Assembly: GCF_002284535.1 (NCBI RefSeq)
Contig: NZ_NPKH01000023.1
Span: forward strand, 93,767 to 157,766
Direction of reading: 5' to 3'
Origin: Mesorhizobium wenxiniae
GTDB taxonomy: Bacteria; Pseudomonadota; Alphaproteobacteria; Rhizobiales; Rhizobiaceae
DNA length: 64,000 bases
Notes under the pieces: model-generated
What the model was told of the DNA's origin: nothing
Databases searched by the model: none
The model's input: only the letters and a program-made list of their open reading frames with translations
Program-made: the position numbers and the translations under genes
Shown here: positions 18,638 through 26,784 of the stretch, in pieces
Layout: each line of letters begins with the position of its first letter
How positions within the stretch are numbered: the first letter of the stretch is position 1

Positions 18638-19150
18638 TCAGGCGAAGGCGCGGCCCTCTTCGCTGCGCTGGAACAGCGTGAGGTCAAGTGGCACCGAAGG
18701 CCGGCCGAGAACGGTCAGGATCGCGTGCGCCTGGCCGCGGTGATGGGTCTGGTGGTTGACGAAATGATCAAGCGCCGGCGCCAATCGCTGCGAGACGGTG
18801 CGCATGTCGGAGACGGTCATGTAGGAGAAGCGGCCGGACAAGGCCTTGTCGGTTAACGCCCCGACCCAGTCGATGATCCTTTTGTCTTCGGCCTCGCGCG
18901 CCAGCCGCAAGCCCGGCAGGGCGCGGTGCAGGATCGTGTCGAGCCTGGCCGGCGCGTCCCCCTCGCCGGTAAAGCGCCTCATCCAGATGCGATCGGCAGT
19001 TAGAACATGGTTGAGCGTGCCCATCATCGAGCCGAAGAAAACCCCGACATTGCGGTGAAATTCTTCGTCGTCGAGATCTGCGGCGGCATCGTAGATGCGG
19101 CTATTGGCCCATTGATTGTAGGCCGCAAACATCATGAAGTGCTGTTTCAT
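18638..19150 (-). CDS. DinB-family protein
   Basis: A 170-residue four-helix bundle protein. The metal-binding histidine triad of the DinB/YfiT fold is present: His48 (LNHVLTADRIW) and His133 with His137 (FVNHQTHHRGQAH). In this superfamily some members are thiol transferases (bacillithiol or mycothiol dependent); in proteobacteria the partner thiol is unclear. It stands alone and is divergent from the LigE-like GST at 19242. Confidence 0.88.
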   Translation of the reverse strand: MKQHFMMFAAYNQWANSRIYDAAADLDDEEFHRNVGVFFGSMMGTLNHVLTADRIWMRRFTGEGDAPARLDTILHRALPGLRLAREAEDKRIIDWVGALTDKALSGRFSYMTVSDMRTVSQRLAPALDHFVNHQTHHRGQAHAILTVLGRPSVPLDLTLFQRSEEGRAFA

Positions 19151-19241
19151 CTTTTTCTCCCGACCCGCGAGACCCCGTTTCGGGTGCCTACCGCATCGGC
19201 CCGAAACGTCGCTCTAGTAGACCGCAAGGAAGCTGCCGCCA

Positions 19242-19937
19242 ATGACCATTCTGCTCTATGACCTCGTCGGACGCGACGCCACCCGTCCGTTCAGCCCACA
19301 TTGTTGGAAGGCGACGATGGCGCTTGCCCACAAGGGGGTCGACATCTCAACCGTGCCGACGCGTTTTCTCGAAGTGCCCACTGTCGAAGGCGGCGCTTCG
19401 AAACTCGTTCCGGTGATCCGCGACGGCGAGAAGGTGGTCGCCGATTCCTTCGCCATCGCGCTTTATCTCGATGAGGCCTATCCCGAGCGGCCGACATTGT
19501 TCTCCGGCGACGGCGGCAAGGCGATGGCGCGCTTCATCGAACGCTGGTCGCAACTGACCATCCACCCCTATGTCACCACCGCGGCGATCATGGACCTCCA
19601 CGCCATGCAGGATGAGCCGAACGCCGCCTATTTCCGCCAGAGCCGCGAGCAGCGCTTCGGCAAGAGACTGGAAGAGGTGATGGCGGCGCGAGACCTCGGC
19701 CTTGGCGCCTTCCGCGCCTCGCTGGAGCCGTTGCGCTCGATGCTCACCTATCAGCCGTTCATCGGCGGCCAATCACCGCTGTTTGCCGACTACATCGTCT
19801 TCGGCGCGCTGCAATGGGCACGCATCGCCTCACCCTACCGGTTGCTCGACGACAGCGATGTGGTGGCGCAGTGGTTCGAGCGCTGCCTCGATTTGCATGG
19901 CGGCCTCGGCCGCAAGGTGGCGGCGGCTGCCGCATAG
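19242..19937 (+). CDS. Glutathione S-transferase, beta-etherase (LigE)-like
   Basis: A 231-residue GST with an N-terminal thioredoxin-like domain (LYDL, SPHCWKATMALAHKG, LVPVIRDG, SFAIALYLDEAYPERP) and an all-helical C-terminal domain (WLxG-like FIGGQSPLFADY, DLHGGLGRK). The pattern of conserved positions resembles LigE-type beta-aryl etherases more than standard Beta or Theta GSTs. It is a soluble cytoplasmic protein. A glutathione-dependent ether cleavage or detoxification role is inferred only. Confidence 0.85.
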   Translation: MTILLYDLVGRDATRPFSPHCWKATMALAHKGVDISTVPTRFLEVPTVEGGASKLVPVIRDGEKVVADSFAIALYLDEAYPERPTLFSGDGGKAMARFIERWSQLTIHPYVTTAAIMDLHAMQDEPNAAYFRQSREQRFGKRLEEVMAARDLGLGAFRASLEPLRSMLTYQPFIGGQSPLFADYIVFGALQWARIASPYRLLDDSDVVAQWFERCLDLHGGLGRKVAAAAA

Positions 19938-19996
19938 GGTAGTAAGGCAGTAGGTATGCGCACCGCCATGACTTACTGCCCTACTCCCCTACTCCC
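19937..19996. repeat. Intergenic imperfect stem-loop of TACTGCCC-type 8-mers
   Basis: The right side is three near-identical 8-mers (TTACTGCC, CTACTCCC, CTACTCCC at 19973-19996). The left side (19937-19955) carries their complements, GGGTAGTA and AGGCAGTA, so an imperfect stem of about 18 bases can form. No T-tract follows. Confidence 0.5.
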
Positions 19997-20018
19997 CTAA
20001 CAAAGGCAGCACGACCCC

Positions 20019-20654
20019 ATGACGTCAGGCCCGGAATTCCCGGACGATTTTCGCGCCGAGTTGAGTAACCTCTTCCTGTGGCGGCGGGACGTCAGGCGAT
20101 TCAAGCCGACGCCGCTTCCGGAAGGCGCTCTGGAGCGGCTGCTTGACCTCGCCAGCATTGCGCCCTCGGTCGGGCTGAGCCAGCCCTGGCGTTTCGTCAT
20201 GGTCGAGAGTGCGGAATGCCGCGCCGCGGTCAGGACATGCTTCGAGCGCTGCAATGCGGAGGCGCTCGCATCGTTCGACGGCGAACGCGCCGCGCTCTAT
20301 GCACGCCTGAAGCTCGCGGGCTTGAAGGAGGCGCCCTGTCAATTCGCGGTTTTCGCCGACCGCGCGACAGAACAGGGACATGGGCTCGGCCGCCTGACCA
20401 TGCCCGCGACCATCGAATATTCGGCGGTGATGGCGATCCACACCTTTTGGCTGGCGGCGCGCGCGGAAGGAATAGGCATGGGCTGGGTCTCGATTCTCGA
20501 TCCGGCCGAAATGGCAACGATCCTGGACGCGCCGCCGGAGTGGACGCTGATCGGTTACTTCTGCGTCGGCTACCCGAGCGAGAACCACAGCGTGCCGGAA
20601 CTGGAACGGGAAGGCTGGGAAATTCGGCGGGCTTCGACCGTGATAAGGCGGTAG
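20019..20654 (+). CDS. bluB: 5,6-Dimethylbenzimidazole synthase
   Basis: A 211-residue flavin-destructase that turns reduced FMN into 5,6-dimethylbenzimidazole, the lower ligand of cobalamin. It has the nitroreductase-like fold with FLWRRDVRRF (Asp24, matching the conserved Asp of Sinorhizobium BluB), PSVGLSQPWRFV, and the GMGWVSILDP motif with Ser158. The length fits the family. It stands apart from other cobalamin genes in this window. Cobalamin is needed in rhizobia, for example by methionine synthase and ribonucleotide reductase. Confidence 0.94.
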   Translation: MTSGPEFPDDFRAELSNLFLWRRDVRRFKPTPLPEGALERLLDLASIAPSVGLSQPWRFVMVESAECRAAVRTCFERCNAEALASFDGERAALYARLKLAGLKEAPCQFAVFADRATEQGHGLGRLTMPATIEYSAVMAIHTFWLAARAEGIGMGWVSILDPAEMATILDAPPEWTLIGYFCVGYPSENHSVPELEREGWEIRRASTVIRR

Positions 20655-20711
20655 TGCAACGGCAACGCTGTCAATCTCCTCTTGACGGCCTTGATCTGAG
20701 GAAGGGCCAAA

Positions 20712-21008
20712 ATGGTTCGCTACGACGTGCAGGCTGAGATCTGGGTCTATCCAGGCAAGGGCGGCTGGCATTTCGTGACGCTGCCGCCGGAGCTTGGGGC
20801 ACGGATCAAGACGGCGACGGCGGGGATGGCGCGGCCCTGGGGCTCGCTTGGCGTGGAAGCCATCATCGGCCAGACCAGATGGCGGACATCGCTGTTTCCT
20901 GACAAGAAGTCCGGCAGCCTGCTCTTGCCGATCAAGACGGCGGTCCGGGTCCGCGAAGGCCTTCGGGCTGGCGACACGGCCAACCTGACGATCGAGATGC
21001 AGTTATGA
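20712..21008 (+). CDS. DUF1905 domain protein
   Basis: A 98-residue protein that is a single DUF1905 domain: YDVQAEIW, a GGWHFVTLP strand, PWGSLGVEA, TSLFPDK and LPIKTAVRVREGL. The family is a small beta-barrel of unknown function, often fused to a YdeI/OmpD-associated domain, which is absent here. It lies 57 bases after bluB and could share its transcript. Confidence 0.85.
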   Translation: MVRYDVQAEIWVYPGKGGWHFVTLPPELGARIKTATAGMARPWGSLGVEAIIGQTRWRTSLFPDKKSGSLLLPIKTAVRVREGLRAGDTANLTIEMQL

Positions 21009-21137
21009 CAACATGGGTTCCGGCTGACGGGGACACGCTATGCGGCGGCTAGGGCTAGCCTCCCCTTGGCAAGCCGGCGGGCGGCTTGTATAGAGCCCGC
21101 CACCCTGAATTCCACTCTCCATCACAAGGACGATCCC

Positions 21138-21560
21138 ATGGCGCTCGAACGCACCTTTTCCATGATCAAGCCGGACGCGACCCGACGCAATCTCACCGGC
21201 GCCATTACCCGGATGCTCGAAGAAGCCGGCCTGCACGTCATCGCTTCGCGCCGGGTGTGGATGAGCCGCCGCGAGGCGGAAGGCTTTTATGCCGTCCACA
21301 AGGATCGTCCGTTTTTCGGCGAGCTGGTGGAGTCCATGTCGTCGGGCCCAACCGTCGTGCAGGTGCTGGAAGGCGAGAACGCGATTGCCAAAAACCGCGA
21401 CGTGATGGGCGCCACCAACCCGGCCAACGCCGCCGAAGGCACCATCCGCAAGGTGCACGCGCTGTCGATCGGCGAGAATTCCGTGCACGGCTCCGACGCG
21501 CCGGAGACCGCCGCGCAGGAGATCAAATACTGGTTCTCGGACACTGAGATCGTCGGCTGA
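21138..21560 (+). CDS. ndk: Nucleoside diphosphate kinase
   Basis: A 140-residue enzyme that balances nucleoside triphosphate pools by phosphate transfer from ATP through a phosphohistidine. The catalytic His117 lies in [10 protein letters not shown], and the Arg, Lys and Tyr of the nucleotide pocket are kept ([21 protein letters not shown]). The length is exactly normal. The ATG at 21138 has AAGGA seven bases upstream; 24 open codons before it lack family sequence. An intrinsic terminator follows at 21596. Confidence 0.97.
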   Translation: MALERTFSMIKPDATRRNLTGAITRMLEEAGLHVIASRRVWMSRREAEGFYAVHKDRPFFGELVESMSSGPTVVQVLEGENAIAKNRDVMGATNPANAAEGTIRKVHALSIGENSVHGSDAPETAAQEIKYWFSDTEIVG

Positions 21561-21595
21561 GCCGATAAGTCCATCACCACGTCACATGCAAAAAA

Positions 21596-21621
21596 AGGCC
21601 GGCGCAATGCTGGCCTGTTTT
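21596..21621 (+). terminator. Intrinsic terminator of ndk
   Basis: AGGCCGGC and GCTGGCCT form an 8-base stem (one G-T pair) with a GCAAT loop, followed by GTTTT; an A-tract precedes it. Confidence 0.75.
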
Positions 21622-21698
21622 CGTTGCGGCGATCCTGCACCGGACGCCGACGCCCTCCAACCGCGCATGATGCTCAAAACCGAAACCGGTTTGAACGA

Positions 21699-22463
21699 TC
21701 AGCTCGCGGCGTTGAAGCGCAGAATGACGCGGCCGTCCTTGTCGGCGATAACAAGCTTGCCGGCGTCGACATGGTACGACGTCGCCTTGGCCAGCGCCTC
21801 GAACAGCGCCTTTTCCTCGGCCATGATCTCGGGCGCGCAGGCTTTGAAGGTCGAACCGATGTCATTGATGGCGATCGTCGAACCATCGACTTTGGCGATG
21901 GCGAAGTAGACGTTGCAAGGACCGCTGCCGCCGGCCTTGCCGGCCTCGCTGATCCTGAACGTCGCCCGCGGCTCGGCGATCACACCAATGCCGTCGATAT
22001 ACTCGATCAGCCAGCTCTGCCCGAACAACGGCGCCGACGCCGGCTGCTCGCTCGACGTCACCATCTTCAGCATGATGGTCTGCGGCGCGTCGCTCAGCGG
22101 ATCGACGTGGTGGCGCATATCGGAGATGAACAACAGCCTGTCGTCGACGGTGATGCGCGCCTGCAGCACATAGGTCATATCAGGCCGGATCACCTGGGGA
22201 TCGAAGCTGATCTCGAACTTGATCGGCACCTGGCCGGCCGGCGCCATCTTGCGCTCGCCGATGACAGCGGCCGGCGCACTGGCCTGCGAGACATTGGCAA
22301 GCTGCACGAAAAGCACGGCGTTGGGCGGCAGCGCGATGCGCTCGCGATACGTCACCTCGCCCTTCAGGGTCTTCTCGGCAGCGACTGACAACTCAGGCAC
22401 CAGTATACCGACGACCAGCGGCATGACACCGAAGATGAAGAACTTGGCGATCCTGCCCAGCAT
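21699..22463 (-). CDS. Exported protein with YbaY-like and META domains
   Basis: A 254-residue protein. An N-terminal signal or anchor helix (FFIFGVMPLVVGILVPELSV) is followed by a YbaY-type beta domain (about 30-140; KGEVTYRERIALPPNAVLFV, PIKFEISFDP, VLQARITVDDRLLFISD). A C-terminal META/HslJ-like domain comes last (about 150-254; SWLIEYIDGIGV, PRATFRISEAG, ending in VILRFNAAS). Such proteins sit in the envelope; HslJ-type domains are linked to antibiotic or heat stress. No lipobox Cys is present, so it is probably periplasmic or membrane-anchored. The start follows AGGATC. Confidence 0.82.
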   Translation of the reverse strand: MLGRIAKFFIFGVMPLVVGILVPELSVAAEKTLKGEVTYRERIALPPNAVLFVQLANVSQASAPAAVIGERKMAPAGQVPIKFEISFDPQVIRPDMTYVLQARITVDDRLLFISDMRHHVDPLSDAPQTIMLKMVTSSEQPASAPLFGQSWLIEYIDGIGVIAEPRATFRISEAGKAGGSGPCNVYFAIAKVDGSTIAINDIGSTFKACAPEIMAEEKALFEALAKATSYHVDAGKLVIADKDGRVILRFNAAS

Positions 22464-22663
22464 GATCCTGCTCCCCCAGCGCACCAAACTGGTCGCAACG
22501 TCTCGCAGGATTGCGGTGGTTCCGTGGCGCCCCACACACGCACTGTTCGCACGGCGGTGCCATCCGGCTTGTGGTCTTTGTTCGTCGGCCGCCTTGGCAT
22601 GACCGGCAAAATTATGCTCAAGCCAGGTCCCAGGCGATCACGAAGTCGTGTTCCCCAAAAGAT

Positions 22664-22688
22664 GTAACACAGCGGCCTCCGGACCGAA
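22664..22688 (+). promoter_or_regulatory. ECF-sigma-type promoter of the bufferin operon
   Basis: GTAAC (22664-22668) and CGAA (22685-22688) are separated by exactly 16 bases. This matches the -35/-10 pattern described for alphaproteobacterial sigma-F-like ECF factors that drive metal-stress operons encoding the same DUF2282/DUF692/DUF2063 proteins. The predicted start of transcription is about 50 bases before bufA1. No sigma or anti-sigma gene is adjacent. Confidence 0.6.
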
Positions 22689-22744
22689 TTTACCAATGCG
22701 CGCTTGAGGAACGGGCGCGCAACAACCCAATCGGAGGTGAAATC

Positions 22745-23068
22745 ATGACAACGAGATCAACCGTGAGCGCAGCCTTTCTGGCCGGCGCCGTTGCCACGGC
22801 TCTTGCTTCTTTTGCGACGGCCGCGCCGCTATCCGAGGCAGAGGCCAAGGCGGCGATGGATGCCGGCAAGGAGAAGTGCTTTGGCGTCGCCCTGAAGGGG
22901 CAGAACGACTGCGCGGCAGGGCCTGGCACTACCTGCCAAGGCACCTCGACTGTCGATTACCAAGGCAACGCCTGGAAGTTTGTCGACGGCGGCACCTGCA
23001 CGACGATGGACCTACCCGGCGACCGCAAGGGCTCGCCCACGGAACTGACCCGCGACATCCCGTCGTAA
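22745..23068 (+). CDS. bufA1: BufA1-family bufferin precursor (DUF2282)
   Basis: A 107-residue exported peptide precursor. A signal peptide (about 1-27, ending FATAAP) precedes a mature region with four cysteines (Cys45, Cys56, Cys64, Cys85), the number and rough spacing typical of DUF2282. In studied bufferins, cysteines are converted by the neighbouring MNIO enzyme into metal-binding heterocycles, and the product binds copper or related metals in the periplasm. The GGAGGTG ribosome site is six bases from the ATG. It heads a four-gene operon whose enzyme gene, bufB, is frameshifted here. Confidence 0.9.
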   Translation: MTTRSTVSAAFLAGAVATALASFATAAPLSEAEAKAAMDAGKEKCFGVALKGQNDCAAGPGTTCQGTSTVDYQGNAWKFVDGGTCTTMDLPGDRKGSPTELTRDIPS

Positions 23069-23100
23069 GCAATGCAACTGCCCGGAAAGCGGAGACGAAG

Positions 23101-24023
23101 ATGAACGGACTGGCCCCAGCATCCCGCATGTCGAAAACCTCCCGCTTTCCGGCACACCCGGTCGCCGGCCTTGCCGGCACCAGTTTCAAGCATGAACATT
23201 CGCACGCGATCATTGCCGGCGGCAGCAAGGACGGTTTCTTCGAGGTCCACGCCGAAAACTATATGGGAGCCGGCGGCCCGCCTCACGATGCGTTGACCAA
23301 GATCCGCCGCGACTATCCCGTTTCGCTGCACGGGGTGTGCATGTCGATCGGCGGACCGCGGCCGCTCGACAAAGCGCATCTTGCCGTTTCAAGGCGCTCG
23401 TCGACCGCTATGAGCCGGCGCTCGTTTCCGAGCATCTCGCCTGGTCGACCCACGACACCACCTATTACAACGACCTGCTTCCGCTGCCCTATACGCCGGC
23501 AACGGTTTCGCGGGTCGCGGATCACATCGACGAAATGCAGCGGGCGATCGGCCGCCCGATCCTGCTCGAGAACCCCTCGACCTACGTCCTTTTCCCGGAA
23601 TCGACGATGAGCGAGACAGATTTCATTCGCGATCTGGTGCGGCGTACCGGTTGCGGCCTGCTGCTCGACGTCAACAACGTGTTCGTTTCGGCGACCAATC
23701 ACGGCTATTCAGCCCTTTCCTACCTCGCGGATTTCCCGCTCGATCATGTCGGCGAAATCCATCTGGCCGGGCACGCGGAGCAGGAGGATGACGAGGGCGA
23801 CGTGCTGCTCATCGACAGCCATGACGGCCCGGTCGCCGACGCGGTCTGGAAGCTCTTCGATGTCGTCATCGGCCGATGCGGGCCGCTTCCGACGCTGATC
23901 GAATGGGACAGCGACATTCCCGACTGGCCGGTGCTCAAGGCGGAGGCGGCGGCCGCCCAAGCGATCCTCGACCGTCACGCCGACAGCGATTACATATTCG
24001 GAAAAGCCCATGCCGCAGGATGA
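23101..24023 (+). pseudogene. bufB: BufB MNIO enzyme (DUF692), broken by a one-base deletion
   Basis: A multinuclear non-heme iron oxidative enzyme that would modify BufA1 cysteines. The first frame gives the N-terminus with [11 protein letters not shown] and [11 protein letters not shown] up to DKAHLA. From position about 23385 the family continues in the next frame: [53 protein letters not shown]. One C appears to be missing in TTGCCGTTTC, since adding it restores [16 protein letters not shown]. All metal-ligand motifs survive on either side, so decay is recent or the shift is a sequencing error. The 3' end overlaps bufC by 14 bases. Confidence 0.85.
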
Positions 24024-24810
24024 GCTCCAGTCAGGCGATCTCGCCCACCGGTTTGACTATGCCGCGGCATTCAGCGCCGGCTTGCTCGATCCTGACCGCG
24101 CCCCGCCTGACGCTGTCTCGGGGCCGAACGGGAAGGCTGCGATCAAGCGATATGCCGTCTACCGCAACAACGTCACGGTCAGCCTGATTGATGCGCTGGC
24201 CGCCAGCTTTCCAGCGACGCTGCGCATCACCGGCCCGGACTTCTTTCGCGCAATGGCGCGCTTTCATGTTCGCGAAACACCACCCAGCTCGCCGCTTCTG
24301 TTCGAATACGGCCGCGACTTTCCCGATTTCATCGAGCGCTACGAATACGCGCAGTCGATGCCGTGGCTGGCCGATGTCGCGCGCATGGAGCGGGCTTGGC
24401 TCGACGCCTATCATGCCGCCGACGCGGAACCGTCGGCTTCCGGAGCACTGGCGTCGATCTCGCCCGAACGACTGGCCGATACCGTGTTCGTGCCGCACCC
24501 GGCAACGCGCGCCATACGCTCGCGCTATCCGGTCGTGACGATCTTCGCGGCAAACCGGAGCGACGGTCCTGTCGGGCGGATCGACGCAAGCGGCCGTGAA
24601 GATGCACTGATCACGCGGCCCGGCCTCGAAGTCTATGTCCTCCATCTGCCGCCAGGCAGCGCGGTTTTTCTGGATCGCCTCATGGCGGGTGAGCCGCTCG
24701 GCGCGGCGGCCGCGGCAGCGTTTGCGGGGCGTGCCGAATTCGACCTTTCCGCCAATATTGCCGACCTGCTGCAAGCAGGCGCCTTCACAGCGGCACACCA
24801 GGGAGGATGA
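24010..24810 (+). CDS. bufC: BufC-like partner protein (DUF2063)
   Basis: A 266-residue cytoplasmic protein of the DUF2063 family, the usual partner of the DUF692 enzyme. The N-terminal domain (about 15-110) carries [29 protein letters not shown], and [18 protein letters not shown]; the C-terminal half is a beta-rich domain. In related systems this protein recruits the precursor to the enzyme. The reading frame is intact, overlaps bufB by 14 bases and doxX by ATGA, and so is translationally coupled to both. Confidence 0.88.
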   Translation: MPQDELQSGDLAHRFDYAAAFSAGLLDPDRAPPDAVSGPNGKAAIKRYAVYRNNVTVSLIDALAASFPATLRITGPDFFRAMARFHVRETPPSSPLLFEYGRDFPDFIERYEYAQSMPWLADVARMERAWLDAYHAADAEPSASGALASISPERLADTVFVPHPATRAIRSRYPVVTIFAANRSDGPVGRIDASGREDALITRPGLEVYVLHLPPGSAVFLDRLMAGEPLGAAAAAAFAGRAEFDLSANIADLLQAGAFTAAHQGG

Positions 24811-25309
24811 GCGTGACGAACCATGGGCAGAACGCCAGCATCGAGCCGCGAGGGATCGCTGCCCTCGTCGAGAAGGTGAATGCCGCCCTTCGCACGAGTG
24901 CAACACCGTCGCTGACGCAGCTCGTCCTGCGATGCGCACTCGCCGTCCCGTTCTGGCGGTCCGGCGTCAACAAATGGGACGGTTTTTTGCAGCTGAACGA
25001 TGTCGCCGTGCTGCTTTTCAGCTCGGAGCTCAAGCTGCATCTGCCCGGCGGCCCTTACGATTTTCCTGCACCTGGGCTGGTGGCGTTCGTCTCAGGACCG
25101 GCGGAAATCCTGCTGCCACTCTTCTCGTTCTCGGCCTGGCGACACGACTGGCGGCATTCGGGCTGCTGCTGATGACGTTGATCATACAGCTCACCGTGCC
25201 GGACGGCTGGCCGCTGCACATCACCTGGGCGGCGATGGCGCTCGGCATCATGGCGTGGGGACCCGGCCGGATTGCGCTCGATCACTGGATCGGCACCGAC
25301 AAGGGCTGA
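24807..25309 (+). pseudogene. DoxX-family membrane protein, broken by a one-base deletion
   Basis: The first frame gives TQLVLRCALAVPFWRSGVNK and the first membrane part up to AEILLPL; the family then continues in another frame as LLVLGLATRLAAFGLLLMTL, TVPDGWPLHITWAAM and the C-terminus to 25309. The switch lies at about 25119-25122 and is corrected by one added base. DoxX proteins with this context are the fourth gene of gold-, copper- or chromate-induced operons in Caulobacter and relatives. The ATG overlaps the bufC stop and is preceded by GGGAGG. Confidence 0.82.
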
Positions 25310-25354
25310 TCGAGGGCTGATGGGTTTCCACCCCTCTGGCGGTGACGCGAAACG

Positions 25355-25828
25355 TCAATTTCGCTTCCAGCGGCTTGCGGCCTCGTCGTCGGCCTCCTTG
25401 GCATCGACCCAGCCGCCTTGCGAGCCGTCGGTGTGGTGTTCCTTCTTCCAGAACGGCGCGCGCGATTTCAGGTAATCCATCAGGAAGTTCGCCGCCTCGA
25501 ATGCCGCCTGCCGGTGCGTGGATGCAGCGACCACCAGCACGATGTTCTCGCCGGGCGCGACCCTGCCATGGCGATGGATGGCGGTGAGGCCCTGCAGCGG
25601 CCAGCGGTGAACCGCCTCGGCGGCGATGCGGCCGATCTCGGCCTCGGCCATGCCGGGATAATGTTCGAGTTCGAGTGCCGCGAGCCTGCCCCCTTCATCG
25701 CGGCAGAGACCCGAGAAAGTCACCACGGCGCCGATGTCGGCGCGGCCTTGCGTCATCTTGGCGATCTCTGCGGCGACATCGAAATCCTCCGCCTGGATAC
25801 GCACCGTCGGCACCACCGCGCCGGGCAT
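25355..25828 (-). CDS. moaE: Molybdopterin synthase catalytic subunit
   Basis: MoaE, about 157 residues, adds sulfur to cyclic pyranopterin monophosphate using the MoaD thiocarboxylate. Family features are VVTFSGLCRD, LELEHYPGMAE, IHRHGRVAPGE, VVAASTHRQAAF and the active-site lysines in YLKSRAPFWKKE. The ATG at 25828 is one base after the moaD stop; an in-frame GTG at 25837, inside the moaD end, is an alternative start adding three residues. It is the last gene of the SDR-uvrC-pgsA-moaD-moaE run and faces doxX. Confidence 0.93.
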   Translation of the reverse strand: MPGAVVPTVRIQAEDFDVAAEIAKMTQGRADIGAVVTFSGLCRDEGGRLAALELEHYPGMAEAEIGRIAAEAVHRWPLQGLTAIHRHGRVAPGENIVLVVAASTHRQAAFEAANFLMDYLKSRAPFWKKEHHTDGSQGGWVDAKEADDEAASRWKRN

Positions 25829-25829
25829 T

Positions 25830-26081
25830 TCAGCCACCCGTCATTGGCGGGAACAGCGCGATCTCGCGCGCGCCGGCGATCTTCTCGCGGTGCTCGACAT
25901 GTTCCTGGTTGATGGCGACGCGGATCACATCAGGATATTGCAGCGCGTGCTCGTACTCCTCGCCACGCGATTTCAGCCAGCGCAGCAGGTCGGCCACGGT
26001 TTCGATGCCGGCGGGCAATTCGACATCCTCTTGCGGCTTGCCGATCCGCTCGCGCACCCAGGCAAAATAAATGAGCCTCAT
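25830..26081 (-). CDS. moaD: Molybdopterin synthase sulfur carrier subunit
   Basis: An 83-residue ubiquitin-like sulfur carrier with the required C-terminal Gly-Gly (PPMTGG). The beta-grasp core is visible in MRLIYFAWVRERIG, ETVADLLRWL, and VIRVAINQE. The start at 26081 is preferred over the ATG two codons upstream because AGGA then lies at good spacing. The pgsA stop is 7 bases upstream, so expression is probably coupled to pgsA. Confidence 0.93.
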   Translation of the reverse strand: MRLIYFAWVRERIGKPQEDVELPAGIETVADLLRWLKSRGEEYEHALQYPDVIRVAINQEHVEHREKIAGAREIALFPPMTGG

Positions 26082-26088
26082 CGACATC

Positions 26089-26685
26089 CTACTCGTCCAT
26101 GATGTGCTTGAGGCCGGCGCGGAAATAGTCGTAGCCGGTGTAGAGCGTGACCAAGGCGGCGATCCACAACAGCACGAGCCCGGTCTGGGTGGTCAGCGGG
26201 AAGATCTTGTCGCCGGCAGGTCCGGCGAGCAGGAAGGCGATGGCGACCATCTGGATGGTGGTCTTCCACTTTGCCAGCTGCGTCACCGGTACCGAGACCT
26301 TCAGCGCCGCCAGATATTCGCGCAGGCCCGAGACCAGGATCTCGCGGCACAGGATGATGATCGCCGCCCACAGCGACCAGCCTGCGATGCCGGCATGGCG
26401 ATCGGTGTCGGCCGCCAGCAGCAGCAGACAAGTGGCGACCAGCAACTTGTCGGCGATCGGATCGAGCATCTTGCCGATATTCGAGGTCTGCTGCCAGGCG
26501 CGCGCCAGATAGCCGTCGAAATAATCGGTGATCGAGGCCAGCAGAAAAATGATCAACGCCGACCAGCGGGCGAAGTCGCTCGACTTCAGATGCCCTTCGA
26601 GAAAAAAACACAGCACAACCAGCGGCACCGCGAGGATGCGGACGTAGGTGAGCATGTTGGGCAGGTTGAATGCGCGCTGGGCCAT
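26089..26685 (-). CDS. pgsA: CDP-diacylglycerol-glycerol-3-phosphate 3-phosphatidyltransferase
   Basis: A 198-residue inner-membrane enzyme making phosphatidylglycerol phosphate. It begins NLPNMLTYVRILAVP, typical of PgsA, and has the complete motif in ITDYFDGYLARAWQQTSNIG followed by KMLDPIADKL. CREILVSGLREYL is also family-specific. About five membrane helices are visible. Its position next to uvrC is the classical uvrC-pgsA linkage of proteobacteria. The start at 26685 was chosen over a longer frame that begins with TTG. Confidence 0.93.
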   Translation of the reverse strand: MAQRAFNLPNMLTYVRILAVPLVVLCFFLEGHLKSSDFARWSALIIFLLASITDYFDGYLARAWQQTSNIGKMLDPIADKLLVATCLLLLAADTDRHAGIAGWSLWAAIIILCREILVSGLREYLAALKVSVPVTQLAKWKTTIQMVAIAFLLAGPAGDKIFPLTTQTGLVLLWIAALVTLYTGYDYFRAGLKHIMDE

Positions 26686-26784
26686 ATTTTTGGGAACTCT
26701 TTCTGCCTGCCTACTCAAATCAGAAGCGAATGTGGGGGGTCAACAGGCGATAGTCGATGGACCAACCGAAAATAGCCGAATCCA

